From the NCBI RefSeq assembly GCF_030020805.1, contig NZ_CP125098.1, positions 5,479,501 through 5,543,500 of the forward strand: DNA of 64,000 bases. The letters run 5' to 3'. The position numbers and the translations under genes were made by a program. Source of the stretch: Paenibacillus sp. RC67 (GTDB lineage Bacteria; Bacillota; Bacilli; Paenibacillales; NBRC-103111). Below are positions 1-9,226 of the stretch, piece after piece (the first letter of the stretch is position 1; every line of letters begins with the position of its first letter). The notes beneath the pieces were generated by a model. That model was not told the origin of the DNA, searched no databases, and was given only the letters and a program-made list of their open reading frames with translations.

Positions 1-2073
1 GCGAACTCCGGAACCAATTCCTGATTCACTAACGATTTTGAACAAGCCGATTTGGCTTGTATTGGCTACGTGGCAGCCGCCGCACAGCTCTAAGCTGTAT
101 CCGCCAACTTGTACGACGCGGACGACGTCGCCATATTTTTCACCAAACAGCGCCATCGCGCCCATCGCTTTTGCTTCAGCGATCGGTTTGAGCGAGATGC
201 TAAGTGGAGTGCTTTTCCAAATTTGACGGTTGACACGCTGTTCGATATCCTGCAGTTCTTCCGCACTAATACTGCCAAAATGCGAGAAGTCAAAGCGCAG
301 ACGCTCTGGAGCCACTAGAGAGCCCGCTTGGTTGACATGGTCACCCAATACTTCTTTCAAAGCTTTGTGCAGCAAATGGGTCGCCGTATGATTTTTAATG
401 ATGTCGTCACGCAGCTCAACGTTGACAGCCGCCTGTACGGTATCACCTTTACGAAGGACCCCGGTTACAACAGTGACGGTATGAACATGCTGACCATGCG
501 GAGCTTTGCCGACATCATCGACACGCAATTGAAGATCCCCTGCCGTCATTAAGCCATGGTCGCTTACTTGACCTCCGCTTTCAGCATAGAAAGGGGTCTT
601 ATCCAAAATAACTTGGCAAGTTTCGCCTACGCCGACCAAATCGACAAATTGGTTCTCATGCACAATCGCGATAACTTTAGCAGTTGTTACCAAATCAGTA
701 TACCCAACAAACTCGCTTTTATCCGTTAACTCAGACAGCGGTCCTCCTTGAACCTTCATGCTATCTGCATCCTTACGCGCTTCTCTTGCACGATCACGCT
801 GCTCCTGCATAGAACGGTCAAAGCCTTCTCTATCTACAGTCATTCCTTTTTCGGCAGCAAAGTCCTCGGTCAAATCAAACGGGAATCCGTAAGTATCATA
901 CAGTTTGAAAGCGTCAGAACCGCTAATTTGCGTACAGCCCTCTTTGAGTGCTTTTTCCGTCATCTCAGCCAAAATAATCAAGCCATCGGACAATGTTTCG
1001 TGGAAGCGCTCCTCTTCAGTACGGATAACCTTCTCGATAAACTCGCGTTTGTCCACCACTTCCGGATAGTATACGCCCATCACTTCACCTACGACTGGTG
1101 TCAAGGTGTACAGGAATGGTTTATTCATACCGATGACTTTACCGAAACGTACCGCGCGGCGCAGCAAGCGGCGGATAATGTAGCCACGGCCTTCATTGGA
1201 AGGAAGCACTCCATCTCCAACGGAGAAAACAACCGTACGAATATGGTCGGCTATAACCTTCAAAGCCACGTCAAACTCTTCATTCTCGTGATATTTCACG
1301 CCTGTGAGTTTGCAGGTTTGCTGAATAATCGGCTGGAACAAATCCGTATCGAAGTTGGAATCTACATTCTGCAGCACGCTCGCGAAACGCTCCAAGCCTG
1401 CACCCGTATCAATGTTCTTATTAGGAAGAGGCGTATAGCTGCCGTCCTTATTGTGATTGAACTGGGAGAATACAAGGTTCCACACTTCAAGGAAGCGTTC
1501 GTTCTCACCCCCAGGCCAGCATTCGGGATCATTCAGATCACCGTACGCGTCCCCACGGTCATAGAAAATTTCCGTACAAGGTCCGCAAGGGCCTTCGCCA
1601 ATATCCCAGAAGTTATCTTCCAGCTTGTAAATGCGTTCCTCAGGAAGACCGATTTTTTTATTCCAAAATTCGAACGCTTCGGTATCCTCAGGATATACCG
1701 TCACCGAAAGAAGGTTTGGATCCAGACCGAGCCACTCTTTGCCGGTCAAAAACTCCCATGCCCAAGTAATGACTTCTTCTTTGAAGTAATCGCCGATAGA
1801 GAAATTGCCGAGCATCTCAAAAAACGTTTGGTGACGGCGGGTTTTGCCTACATTTTCAATATCGTTGGTACGGATACACTTCTGAGAATTGGCAATACGC
1901 GGATTGTCGGGAACAACTCGCCCATCAAAATAAGGCTTCAACGGCGCCATCCCTGCGTTAATCCACAATAACGACGGGTCATTATGAGGAACAAGCGGAG
2001 CGCTCGGCTCGATTTTATGTCCCTTACTTTCGAAAAAAGCTAACCATTTGGAACGGATTTCACTAGCTTTCAT
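1..2073 (-). CDS. alaS: Alanyl-tRNA synthetase, 3' end cut by window edge
   Basis: Class II aminoacyl-tRNA synthetase that charges tRNA-Ala and edits mischarged Ser/Gly. The minus-strand frame is open from an ATG at 2073 to position 1, giving 691 codons out of about 877 usual for the family. The catalytic core is complete: the N-terminus reads [10 protein letters not shown], followed by the motif region [12 protein letters not shown] and the [14 protein letters not shown] segment. Near the window edge the editing-domain zinc ligands are visible as CGGCHVAN, and the last residues read [13 protein letters not shown]. Only the C-terminal (C-Ala) part of roughly 185 residues is missing, because the window ends. 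It is preceded by a T-box leader and a good promoter, so expression should respond to uncharged tRNA-Ala. Confidence 0.97.
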   Translation of the reverse strand, partial: MKASEIRSKWLAFFESKGHKIEPSAPLVPHNDPSLLWINAGMAPLKPYFDGRVVPDNPRIANSQKCIRTNDIENVGKTRRHQTFFEMLGNFSIGDYFKEEVITWAWEFLTGKEWLGLDPNLLSVTVYPEDTEAFEFWNKKIGLPEERIYKLEDNFWDIGEGPCGPCTEIFYDRGDAYGDLNDPECWPGGENERFLEVWNLVFSQFNHNKDGSYTPLPNKNIDTGAGLERFASVLQNVDSNFDTDLFQPIIQQTCKLTGVKYHENEEFDVALKVIADHIRTVVFSVGDGVLPSNEGRGYIIRRLLRRAVRFGKVIGMNKPFLYTLTPVVGEVMGVYYPEVVDKREFIEKVIRTEEERFHETLSDGLIILAEMTEKALKEGCTQISGSDAFKLYDTYGFPFDLTEDFAAEKGMTVDREGFDRSMQEQRDRAREARKDADSMKVQGGPLSELTDKSEFVGYTDLVTTAKVIAIVHENQFVDLVGVGETCQVILDKTPFYAESGGQVSDHGLMTAGDLQLRVDDVGKAPHGQHVHTVTVVTGVLRKGDTVQAAVNVELRDDIIKNHTATHLLHKALKEVLGDHVNQAGSLVAPERLRFDFSHFGSISAEELQDIEQRVNRQIWKSTPLSISLKPIAEAKAMGAMALFGEKYGDVVRVVQVGGYSLELCGGCHVANTSQIGLFKIVSESGIGSGVR

Positions 2074-2221
2074 ATTAATATGTCCTCCTACTATATAATC
2101 TGTTTTTGTGTTAACCCGGTTCCGTCAGCAGACAGATGCAATCCTTGTTCCAAGTACCCGCTTATAACAAATCCTTACCCCGATAAGCCGCCAGCTGAGC
2201 CACAAAAACTGCTTTAACAAC

Positions 2222-2521
2222 AAAAAATCGCCCCTGCTAACAGGGACGAATCAATCGCGGTACCACCCTGGTTACCGTACAGCCTCTCGTTCAAGCTTAT
2301 AACAAGCTTTTTACAGACTGCACAATCTCCTTAGTAGACGAATAACGAGTCCATCCGGCGGATTTGTTCCGCACTCCGAAATGAGCTTTCAGCCATCCTT
2401 CATTCAAAGGTTCTCTCAGCTAGTCTTCATGCGGCATGAAGTCTAGAACCTTATCTCTGGATCATGGACTATGGCTTACTTGATTTCATCAACGCTTTCA
2501 ATTATCCATTTTTTGCAGTAA
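2222..2521 (-). promoter_or_regulatory. T-box riboswitch leader of alaS
   Basis: On the minus strand the leader carries the canonical T-box sequence AGGGTGGTACCGCG (2256-2269). It is followed by a rho-independent terminator with arms CGTCCCTG/CAGGGGCG and a T6 tract (2222-2249). Uncharged tRNA-Ala is expected to stabilise the antiterminator and allow alaS transcription. The specifier codon was not assigned with confidence; a GCC (Ala) lies in a plausible region near 2365. Confidence 0.92.
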
Positions 2522-2529
2522 TTAAGGAA

Positions 2530-2559
2530 ATTATATACGTTTCACGATATCTATGTCAA
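2530..2559 (-). promoter_or_regulatory. Sigma-A promoter for alaS leader
   Basis: Minus strand TTGACA (2554-2559), 18-nt spacer, TATAAT (2530-2535), placed just upstream of the T-box leader. Both hexamers are perfect matches to the housekeeping consensus. Confidence 0.8.
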
Positions 2560-2603
2560 CTCAGCACCGGTTTGTTCTTCAGAGGTCATAGTATTTTCTT
2601 TCT

Positions 2604-3884
2604 CTACATTAAATAACGCAAATAAATGTAAATATTGGCGATGACAATCGATAACAGCATCAGTGGGAAAGCCACTTTGAAAAAGGTCATGAAAGAGATC
2701 GGATGTCCTTCTTTTCCCGATATTCCAGCTACAATCAAATTTGCGCTCGCTCCGATAAGAGAGCCGTTTCCGCCTAAGCAAGCACCTAATGCCAAGCTCC
2801 ACCATAAAGGCTCGAGATTCGCAATTCCCATGGTTCCCATTTCTTGAATCAGAGGGATCATCGTAGCGACAAATGGAATGTTATCGAGAAAAGCGGATGC
2901 GATCGCACTAAGCCACAAGATGAGGATTGCTGATTTTGTGACGTCTCCCCCCGTAATCCCAATTGCGTATTCAGCAAGCGCAGCAATGACCTCCGTTTCC
3001 ACTAATCCCGACACCAAAACAAACAGCCCGACGAAAAAGAATATTGTGGTCCATTCTACACGTTGAAATGCCTGCTCCAAAGCATGTTCTCCTGTCAGCA
3101 ATAACAGCAGGAACGCTCCAGCCAGCGCAACAGTTGCCGACTCCAAATGAACGACTTGATGGATAAAAAATCCAAATACGGTGAGCCCAAGAACAGTAAG
3201 ACATTTTTTCAGCAATCTCTTATCCGTAATCTCCGCCCTCTCATCCATTTCCATAATCCCTTGTCGCAGTTCAGCGGTTGTCTGAATTTTTTTGCGATAA
3301 ATTAGAACGAAAAAAGGCAGTGTCACTATCAGAATCAACATGGATATGAGTGATAAATTGTTGATAAAAGCCATAAACGTCAGTTCTTTGACGGCACTGC
3401 CAATCATTATGTTCGGAGGATCACCGATTAAGGTCGCCGTCCCTCCGATATTGGACGCCATAATTTGCGATATAAGGAATGGAATCGGCGTAACCTGAAG
3501 CTTCCTTGTGATACTCAATGTAACTGGCACCATTAGCAGTACGGTTGTTACGTTATCCAGGAAAGCGGAGCCGACAGCCGTCACTATGCATAAAACAACC
3601 AGAATCCGTACTGGATGCCCTCCTGCCTTTTTAGCGGACCATACGGCTATATACTTGAACAGTCCCGTATCAGCCGTAACACCAACGATGATCATCATTC
3701 CAATCAATAGACCCAGTGTATTAAAGTCGATGTGGTGTACCGCAGTCTCCTGGCTGACGATCCCTAACGCTACCATCAATATTCCGCCGATCATAGCGAC
3801 GATGGTCCTATGGATCTTTTCGCTAATAATTAACGCGTAAATAACTAAAAAAATTCCGATGGCAATCCATGCTTGTTGATCCAT
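2604..3884 (-). CDS. ArsB/NhaD-type (ion transporter superfamily) permease
   Basis: Polytopic membrane protein of 426 residues, the usual size for the ArsB/NhaD/P-protein group of the ion transporter superfamily. The two-fold repeat is visible: FLDNVTT near residue 110 is mirrored by FLDNIPF near 313, and GGTATLIGDPPN near 149 by GGNGSLIGASAN near 373. These hairpin loops are the substrate and ion-binding regions of the family. About eleven hydrophobic segments are present. The start ATG at 3884 has GGAGGG five bases upstream. The substrate (Na+/H+, arsenite, citrate or another anion) cannot be told from sequence; no ars genes are nearby. It sits between alaS and the AI-2E gene, where B. subtilis has nothing, so it is an insertion into the syntenic block. 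Confidence 0.85.
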   Translation of the reverse strand: MDQQAWIAIGIFLVIYALIISEKIHRTIVAMIGGILMVALGIVSQETAVHHIDFNTLGLLIGMMIIVGVTADTGLFKYIAVWSAKKAGGHPVRILVVLCIVTAVGSAFLDNVTTVLLMVPVTLSITRKLQVTPIPFLISQIMASNIGGTATLIGDPPNIMIGSAVKELTFMAFINNLSLISMLILIVTLPFFVLIYRKKIQTTAELRQGIMEMDERAEITDKRLLKKCLTVLGLTVFGFFIHQVVHLESATVALAGAFLLLLLTGEHALEQAFQRVEWTTIFFFVGLFVLVSGLVETEVIAALAEYAIGITGGDVTKSAILILWLSAIASAFLDNIPFVATMIPLIQEMGTMGIANLEPLWWSLALGACLGGNGSLIGASANLIVAGISGKEGHPISFMTFFKVAFPLMLLSIVIANIYIYLRYLM

Positions 3885-3900
3885 GTTGACCCTCCTTAGA

Positions 3901-4003
3901 GTTTGCGAAGCAAACTTTCTTCGAAAGCGTTGCTGAGTTTTCGCAAGAAAACTTGCTTCATAAGCATTGCTGAGTTTTCGTAAGAAAACTTACTTCGTAA
4001 GCC
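3901..4003. repeat. Short tandem hairpin-forming repeats
   Basis: Two adjacent 37-nt copies (3930-3966 and 3967-4003), plus a diverged partial unit (3901-3929). Each full unit contains a perfect inverted repeat with a four-base loop: GTTTTC-GCAA-GAAAAC at 3937-3952 and GTTTTC-GTAA-GAAAAC at 3974-3989. The partial unit forms GTTTGC-GAA-GCAAAC. The block lies immediately upstream of the permease start, so it may be in the 5' UTR of that gene. Confidence 0.8.
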
Positions 4004-4013
4004 TGAAAACGGC

Positions 4014-4040
4014 AAAAAGGAGCCCTTGGTGACAGGCTCC
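4014..4040 (-). terminator. Rho-independent terminator of the AI-2E transporter gene
   Basis: Minus strand GGAGCC, 10-nt loop, GGCTCC, then T5. It lies about 115 nt downstream of the stop of the AI-2E-family gene. Confidence 0.75.
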
Positions 4041-4154
4041 TCCAAAAACATATGCATATGCACTTGTACCGCTCTAATTTTCCGAGCTTAAGGTAATACG
4101 CAGCCAAACTATAGTTGGTTTCAAAAATTTGGGCTGCTTCAGCTTATGAAAATA

Positions 4155-5234
4155 TTATGTCGTTCTGCGGTGTACGTAGTACATCAACACATGCTGAAGG
4201 ATAACCTTCATAACAGCAAAAAAAGGGACCGCCAAGATCAAGCCAACAACACCGGCCAGCTCGCCGCCGACCAGCAAAGCGAATATGATCACCAAAGGAT
4301 GCATTTTAAGCGATCTGCCCACCACCTGGGGAGAAATGATATTCCCCTCCATTATCTGACATATCGTATTGACGATAACGACCATAAGCACCATTTTTAA
4401 AGAAATGGTTGATGCCATAATAATCGCCGGTGCCGCTCCGAAAAAGGGTCCCAAATACGGGATGATATTAAATATTGCCACCCCGCAGGCCAGTAATAAG
4501 GCATAGGGCATGCCTATCATCCAATACCCCAAATAGGCCAATACTCCGATAATCATGCAGACGAGGAATTGACCGCGGATATAGTTACCAAGCGCTGTGT
4601 CCATATCAACTAGCAGCGTGATAACCTGCTTTCGTTTAGCCTTAGGCACAATAGCCAATACCGTCTTTTCAATAAGCTGAAAATCTTTTAAGATGTAAAA
4701 TGCTAAAAACGGGATAATAAAAGCAATAAACACCATATTGATTGTGCTTCCAATGCCATCTATATAGTGAGAAATAGCCAACGAAATACCATTTTCCAGC
4801 TTTGCTAGCGATTGATTAATGCCTGTCCGGACACTGTCCGGTAAAAATTGCACGCTGTTCATTCCATCTACGAAGCCTTGAGCCTTCATAGCCATCTGCG
4901 GCAAGTGATTGTTGAGCTGAGCCAGCTGACTCATAAACATGGGAATGGCGTTCATGAGAACGACCGTTGTCGATAGGATGAACACCGCATAGATTAGCAG
5001 CACGGCTACCGTTCTTGGTACCTTTCGAGCATTAAGCAAGGATACGACCGGATTAAGCACATAGGAAATGATCATTGCTATAATAAAAGGGGCCAAGATT
5101 TCTTTAAGAAAGCTATAGATAGCCATGATCATCGGTTTAATTTGTATTAAAAAGAACAATATCAGCAAACTCAATAAGATATAAACTAGGACCATAAATA
5201 GATGGCTCTTATAAAATCGTTCCAATCGGATCAC
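4155..5234 (-). CDS. yrrI: AI-2E family transporter (YrrI-like)
   Basis: Membrane protein of 359 residues with the AI-2E transporter family layout. There are paired N-terminal transmembrane segments, a soluble middle region (about 85-145), and a C-terminal bundle with the family signatures YIRGQF near residue 213 and NIIPYLGPFFGA near 259. In B. subtilis the homologue YrrI lies beside alaS, and here it is in the same neighbourhood. Despite the family name most members have no proven autoinducer role, and several act as Na+/H+ antiporters. The first possible start is GTG at 5234, which nearly overlaps GAGGTAG; a TTG at 5225 with AGGTGAT seven bases upstream may be the true start. Confidence 0.85.
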   Translation of the reverse strand: MIRLERFYKSHLFMVLVYILLSLLILFFLIQIKPMIMAIYSFLKEILAPFIIAMIISYVLNPVVSLLNARKVPRTVAVLLIYAVFILSTTVVLMNAIPMFMSQLAQLNNHLPQMAMKAQGFVDGMNSVQFLPDSVRTGINQSLAKLENGISLAISHYIDGIGSTINMVFIAFIIPFLAFYILKDFQLIEKTVLAIVPKAKRKQVITLLVDMDTALGNYIRGQFLVCMIIGVLAYLGYWMIGMPYALLLACGVAIFNIIPYLGPFFGAAPAIIMASTISLKMVLMVVIVNTICQIMEGNIISPQVVGRSLKMHPLVIIFALLVGGELAGVVGLILAVPFFAVMKVILQHVLMYYVHRRTT

Positions 5235-5383
5235 CTACCTCGTAGCACGTTCTATCGTACTCTTACAGTATATGTACAACCCTGGTATCTTAATCCTGAA
5301 CTCCCGAGAATTGCAATGGAACGTCATAACTCGATTGAATCAGAATACACTGATTAATAGCACGGCTACCTTGGATTGAATGC

Positions 5384-5425
5384 AAAAAAACCGGCCCCCA
5401 CGCATAAATAAGCGTTGAGACCGGT
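5384..5425 (-). terminator. Rho-independent terminator after yrzR
   Basis: Minus strand stem ACCGGTCTCAACGC paired with GCGTGGGGGCCGGT, followed by T7. It ends the transcript carrying the cymR-yrvO-yrrD-yrzR genes. Confidence 0.8.
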
Positions 5426-5456
5426 AGAAACTGTATCATTGAATTCATTCAACTAC

Positions 5457-5654
5457 TCAGTTGGCATGAACCTGTGGCATTTCATCTTCAAAAAATAAAT
5501 CATCGAGGGAACTAAGTGTTCCGTCCTCTTCAACCTGATAGACGGACATTTTTTCTCCGTTCACCGTCAGCTCAATAAAGCAGCCCCAGCAATAAAACTG
5601 GTGGGAGCCAATTTTGCCGATATCTTTGGAATTGCAATTTGGACAACGTAGCAT
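5457..5654 (-). CDS. yrzR: Small zinc-ribbon protein (YrzR-like)
   Basis: Predicted 65-residue protein of unknown function. Two cysteine pairs, CPNC near residue 4 and CWGC near residue 23, form a likely zinc ribbon; the C-terminal half is acidic. Position matches B. subtilis yrzR (between yrrD and yrrI). I chose ATG 5654, which gives MLRCPNC and has GGGTGA just upstream. A longer frame from TTG 5675 would overlap the end of the preceding gene by 11 bases and lacks a clear ribosome binding site. Probably translationally linked to the PRC-barrel gene upstream. Confidence 0.75.
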   Translation of the reverse strand: MLRCPNCNSKDIGKIGSHQFYCWGCFIELTVNGEKMSVYQVEEDGTLSSLDDLFFEDEMPQVHAN

Positions 5655-5664
5655 CTGAATCACC

Positions 5665-6186
5665 CTATTCTTCAATTGGTATTATACTTTCCTCCAATGT
5701 ATCATTGCAGTGAACGGGTACGATAATCGCGTCTTTACCTACAGTTACGGAATCAGGCAAAGGAAGCCATTTGCGCCCTTCCTTCAAGTCGGAGATAAAA
5801 CCTTCTGTTAATTCATATCCTATTACCTTTTTACCCCTATTTTGATCCAAATAAACGTCGTCAACGATTCCTAATTGCTGACCGTTTATTGTTAAGACGG
5901 GCATGCCTTTCAGCTTCCTGTCTCCGTTAACCAATGAGGTATAGCATTGCTCATCATCCAGACGGCTTATAACTTCTTCATGCTCAATCGTAATGGCATC
6001 CTCGCCCAATGCGATAACATCTTTCCACAAAATACAGCTTGGAGTGGCAAACCAATGTTTCGTCTCCAACAATACCGCTTCGACCTGCCAAGCATCACCC
6101 AGCAAAAGGTCCTTTGCTGTACCTACCTGCTTACCGGATTGTACGCAAATTATCGGTAAACCGATCACATCACGCGCTCTTTTCAA
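5665..6186 (-). CDS. yrrD: PRC-barrel domain protein (YrrD-like)
   Basis: A 173-residue protein with two PRC-barrel-like halves. The first begins RARDVIGLPIICVQSGKQVG, and the second, near residue 100, reads GMPVLTINGQQLGIVDDVYLD. PRC barrels are small beta-barrels found in ribosome maturation factors, photosynthetic reaction centres and sporulation proteins. No enzymatic motif is seen. The start is TTG 6186, preceded by AGGAGGAAG at good spacing. Gene order matches B. subtilis, where yrrD lies between the trmU/recD2 genes and yrzR. Function is unknown. Confidence 0.78.
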   Translation of the reverse strand: MKRARDVIGLPIICVQSGKQVGTAKDLLLGDAWQVEAVLLETKHWFATPSCILWKDVIALGEDAITIEHEEVISRLDDEQCYTSLVNGDRKLKGMPVLTINGQQLGIVDDVYLDQNRGKKVIGYELTEGFISDLKEGRKWLPLPDSVTVGKDAIIVPVHCNDTLEESIIPIEE

Positions 6187-6230
6187 TGGAGACTTCCTCC
6201 TGAAGCAGCTGTTAATTAAACATTTGTTTA

Positions 6231-7379
6231 CTATGTACTACGGACTCGGTTTACGATGGTTGCAATTTTTTGAGCTGCTATTTCAATCTGCTCCAATGTA
6301 TTGCCGAGGCCAAAGCTGAAGCGTATGGCCGAAGTCATAAGTGACTCCGGAAGGTCCATAGCTTTTAAAACATGAGAGACTTCCAAAGAACCTGAAGTGC
6401 AGGCCGAGCCACTTGCAGCCGCTACACCTTCAAGGTCCAGATTCATAAGCATAGTTTCCGTTGTTACACCTGGAAAACTCACGTTGAGAATATGGGGTAC
6501 CCGTTCAGTCGGATGTCCGTTGACAACGGCTTGATCCTTGCCAAGCAGTTCCTGAAGCCTTGAAGTCATTGCATTATGTAGTTTTTCCAACTTTTGTTGC
6601 TTTTCATACATTTCACCGTTTAGGATTTCTACCGCTTTGGCCAACCCGGCAATAGCAGCGACATTTTCAGTCCCCGGGCGACGTTTGCGTTCCTGATTGC
6701 CCCCGTGCAATAGAGGTTCAATCTTCACTTTCTTCGATATGTACAGCGCTCCGGCACCTTTGGGTCCATTAATCTTGTGCGCGGAAAAGCTCATGAGATC
6801 AACTGGCAGACTACTCAAATCCATACGTATATTTCCAAGCGCTTGCACGGCATCCACATGAAAATAAATGCCACGGTTCCGTGCAATCGTTCCGATTTCC
6901 GTTATCGGTTGAATCGTTCCGACTTCATTATTGGCATACATAATGCTGATCAATATCGTATCCGGACGGATGGCTTGCTCTACATCCGATACGCTGACAC
7001 GACCGGTACTATCTACCGGCAAATAAGTGACCTCGAACCCTTGCCGTTCCAAATGTTCGCAGGCATGCAGCACGGCATGGTGCTCGGCCTGAGTCGTAAT
7101 AATGTGTTTCCCTTCAGATGCCCTTGCATAAGCAGCACCAAATAGAGCCATATTATCGCTTTCTGTTCCACCGCTTGTGAAAATGAGTTGGGAAGGCGCG
7201 CAGCCGATAAAGGAAGCTAACGTATCTCTCGAATGATGGATGACCGAACGTGCTTCTCTTCCTGCGCTATGGGTACTGGAGGCGTTCCCGAAAGATTGTG
7301 TAAATAGGGGCAGCATAGCCTCGACAACTTCCGGATGAACCGGCGTTGTCGCAGCATGATCGAAGTAAATGAACATCAT
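6231..7379 (-). CDS. yrvO: Cysteine desulfurase (YrvO-like, supplies sulfur to MnmA)
   Basis: PLP-dependent class V aminotransferase fold enzyme, 382 residues. It takes sulfur from cysteine as an enzyme persulfide. The N-terminus has YFDHAATTP, the PLP-binding lysine lies in SFSAHKINGPKG near residue 202, and the persulfide cysteine lies in SGSACTSGSLEVSH near residue 325. The short active-site loop and its place between cymR and mnmA point to YrvO, the desulfurase dedicated in B. subtilis to MnmA-catalysed tRNA 2-thiolation. It follows cymR by only 17 nt, so the two are probably cotranscribed. Tandem ATGs at 7379 and 7376 are both possible starts, with GGAG seven bases upstream of the first. 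Confidence 0.9.
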   Translation of the reverse strand: MMFIYFDHAATTPVHPEVVEAMLPLFTQSFGNASSTHSAGREARSVIHHSRDTLASFIGCAPSQLIFTSGGTESDNMALFGAAYARASEGKHIITTQAEHHAVLHACEHLERQGFEVTYLPVDSTGRVSVSDVEQAIRPDTILISIMYANNEVGTIQPITEIGTIARNRGIYFHVDAVQALGNIRMDLSSLPVDLMSFSAHKINGPKGAGALYISKKVKIEPLLHGGNQERKRRPGTENVAAIAGLAKAVEILNGEMYEKQQKLEKLHNAMTSRLQELLGKDQAVVNGHPTERVPHILNVSFPGVTTETMLMNLDLEGVAAASGSACTSGSLEVSHVLKAMDLPESLMTSAIRFSFGLGNTLEQIEIAAQKIATIVNRVRST

Positions 7380-7396
7380 ATCCGTGCTCCGTTAAA

Positions 7397-7816
7397 CTAT
7401 ATGTAGAACATATAATTATCGTTTTGTCCTTCATCCTTATAGGATATCAGGTCGTGCAAAGTCGTAGAGTCGAGAACTTCAGCAATGCTATCGCGGATAC
7501 GAACCCACAGGTCACGTTTAGCCGGATCGTCCTCTTCGGTAAAGTCGACTGGGCTAATTGGCCCTTCCAACACCCGTATCACATCGCCTGCAGAAATGTC
7601 TTCCGCTGTTTTCGATAAAATATATCCCCCATAAGCGCCGCGAATACTTTTAACCAAGCCCGCATTCCGCAGAGGCGCAACCAATTGCTCCAAGTAATGC
7701 TCGGAGAGTTGATGCTTCTCGGCAATACTTTTCAAAGAGGTAGGACCTTCTCCATATCGGGTTGCTAATTCCATCATGATGGTTAATCCGTATCGGCCTT
7801 TGGTAGAAATTTTCAA
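7397..7816 (-). CDS. cymR: Rrf2-family cysteine metabolism repressor CymR
   Basis: Winged-helix Rrf2-family regulator of 139 residues; in Bacillus CymR works with CysK to repress cystine uptake and sulfur assimilation genes. The N-terminus KISTKGRYGLTIM, the helix LSEHYLEQL and the wing SIRGAYGGY are all conserved. The Fe-S cysteines of IscR-type relatives are absent, as expected for CymR. I chose TTG 7816 because it gives MKISTKGRY as in Bacillus and has GAGGTG six bases upstream; a GTG at 7825 would add three residues inside the ribosome binding site. It is divergent from mnmA and heads the yrvO-yrrD-yrzR transcript. Confidence 0.93.
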   Translation of the reverse strand: MKISTKGRYGLTIMMELATRYGEGPTSLKSIAEKHQLSEHYLEQLVAPLRNAGLVKSIRGAYGGYILSKTAEDISAGDVIRVLEGPISPVDFTEEDDPAKRDLWVRIRDSIAEVLDSTTLHDLISYKDEGQNDNYMFYI

Positions 7817-7897
7817 ATAAAGCACCTCATTTACATTTCATACATTTTGGTATCGTTTATATGGTAACATAAAACCCTCTAAAGTGGGAGAAAAACC

Positions 7898-7925
7898 TTG
7901 ACATATTCATGAAATATTTTATTAT
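7898..7925 (+). promoter_or_regulatory. Candidate sigma-A promoter for mnmA
   Basis: TTGACA (7898-7903), 16-nt spacer, TATTAT (7920-7925). A separate perfect TATAAT occurs at 7941-7946 but without a clear -35. Either would give an mnmA leader of about 115-135 nt in which no conserved riboswitch was recognised. Confidence 0.55.
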
Positions 7926-8051
7926 TCAAGCAAACCTATGTATAATACAATAGATACGACTTTCCTGAAACTGCTTTTAAACAGATCAACAGGGATAAAT
8001 CAACTTGAACAGCCACAGCTGGTTTCAAGCTTAAGGTCGAACAAGCTGTAA

Positions 8052-9151
<1,100 letters not shown>

Positions 9152-9181
9152 CTTTCTTCCGAAATAAGTTCGCTTAAGAAC

Positions 9182-9226
9182 AAAAAAGGTCACTTTATGG
9201 TTTTAGCCATAAGGTGACCTTTTTAT
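9182..9226. terminator. Bidirectional terminator between mnmA and the CNNM gene
   Basis: Near-perfect inverted repeat AAGGTCACTTTATGG...CCATAAGGTGACCTT, with A6 on the left and T5 on the right, able to stop both converging transcripts. The last codons of the CNNM-family frame run into this stem. Confidence 0.88.

Noticed and set aside
748-1971. A long plus-strand frame across alaS.
   Set aside because: It is antisense to a clear AlaRS coding sequence and has no homology features or ribosome binding site.
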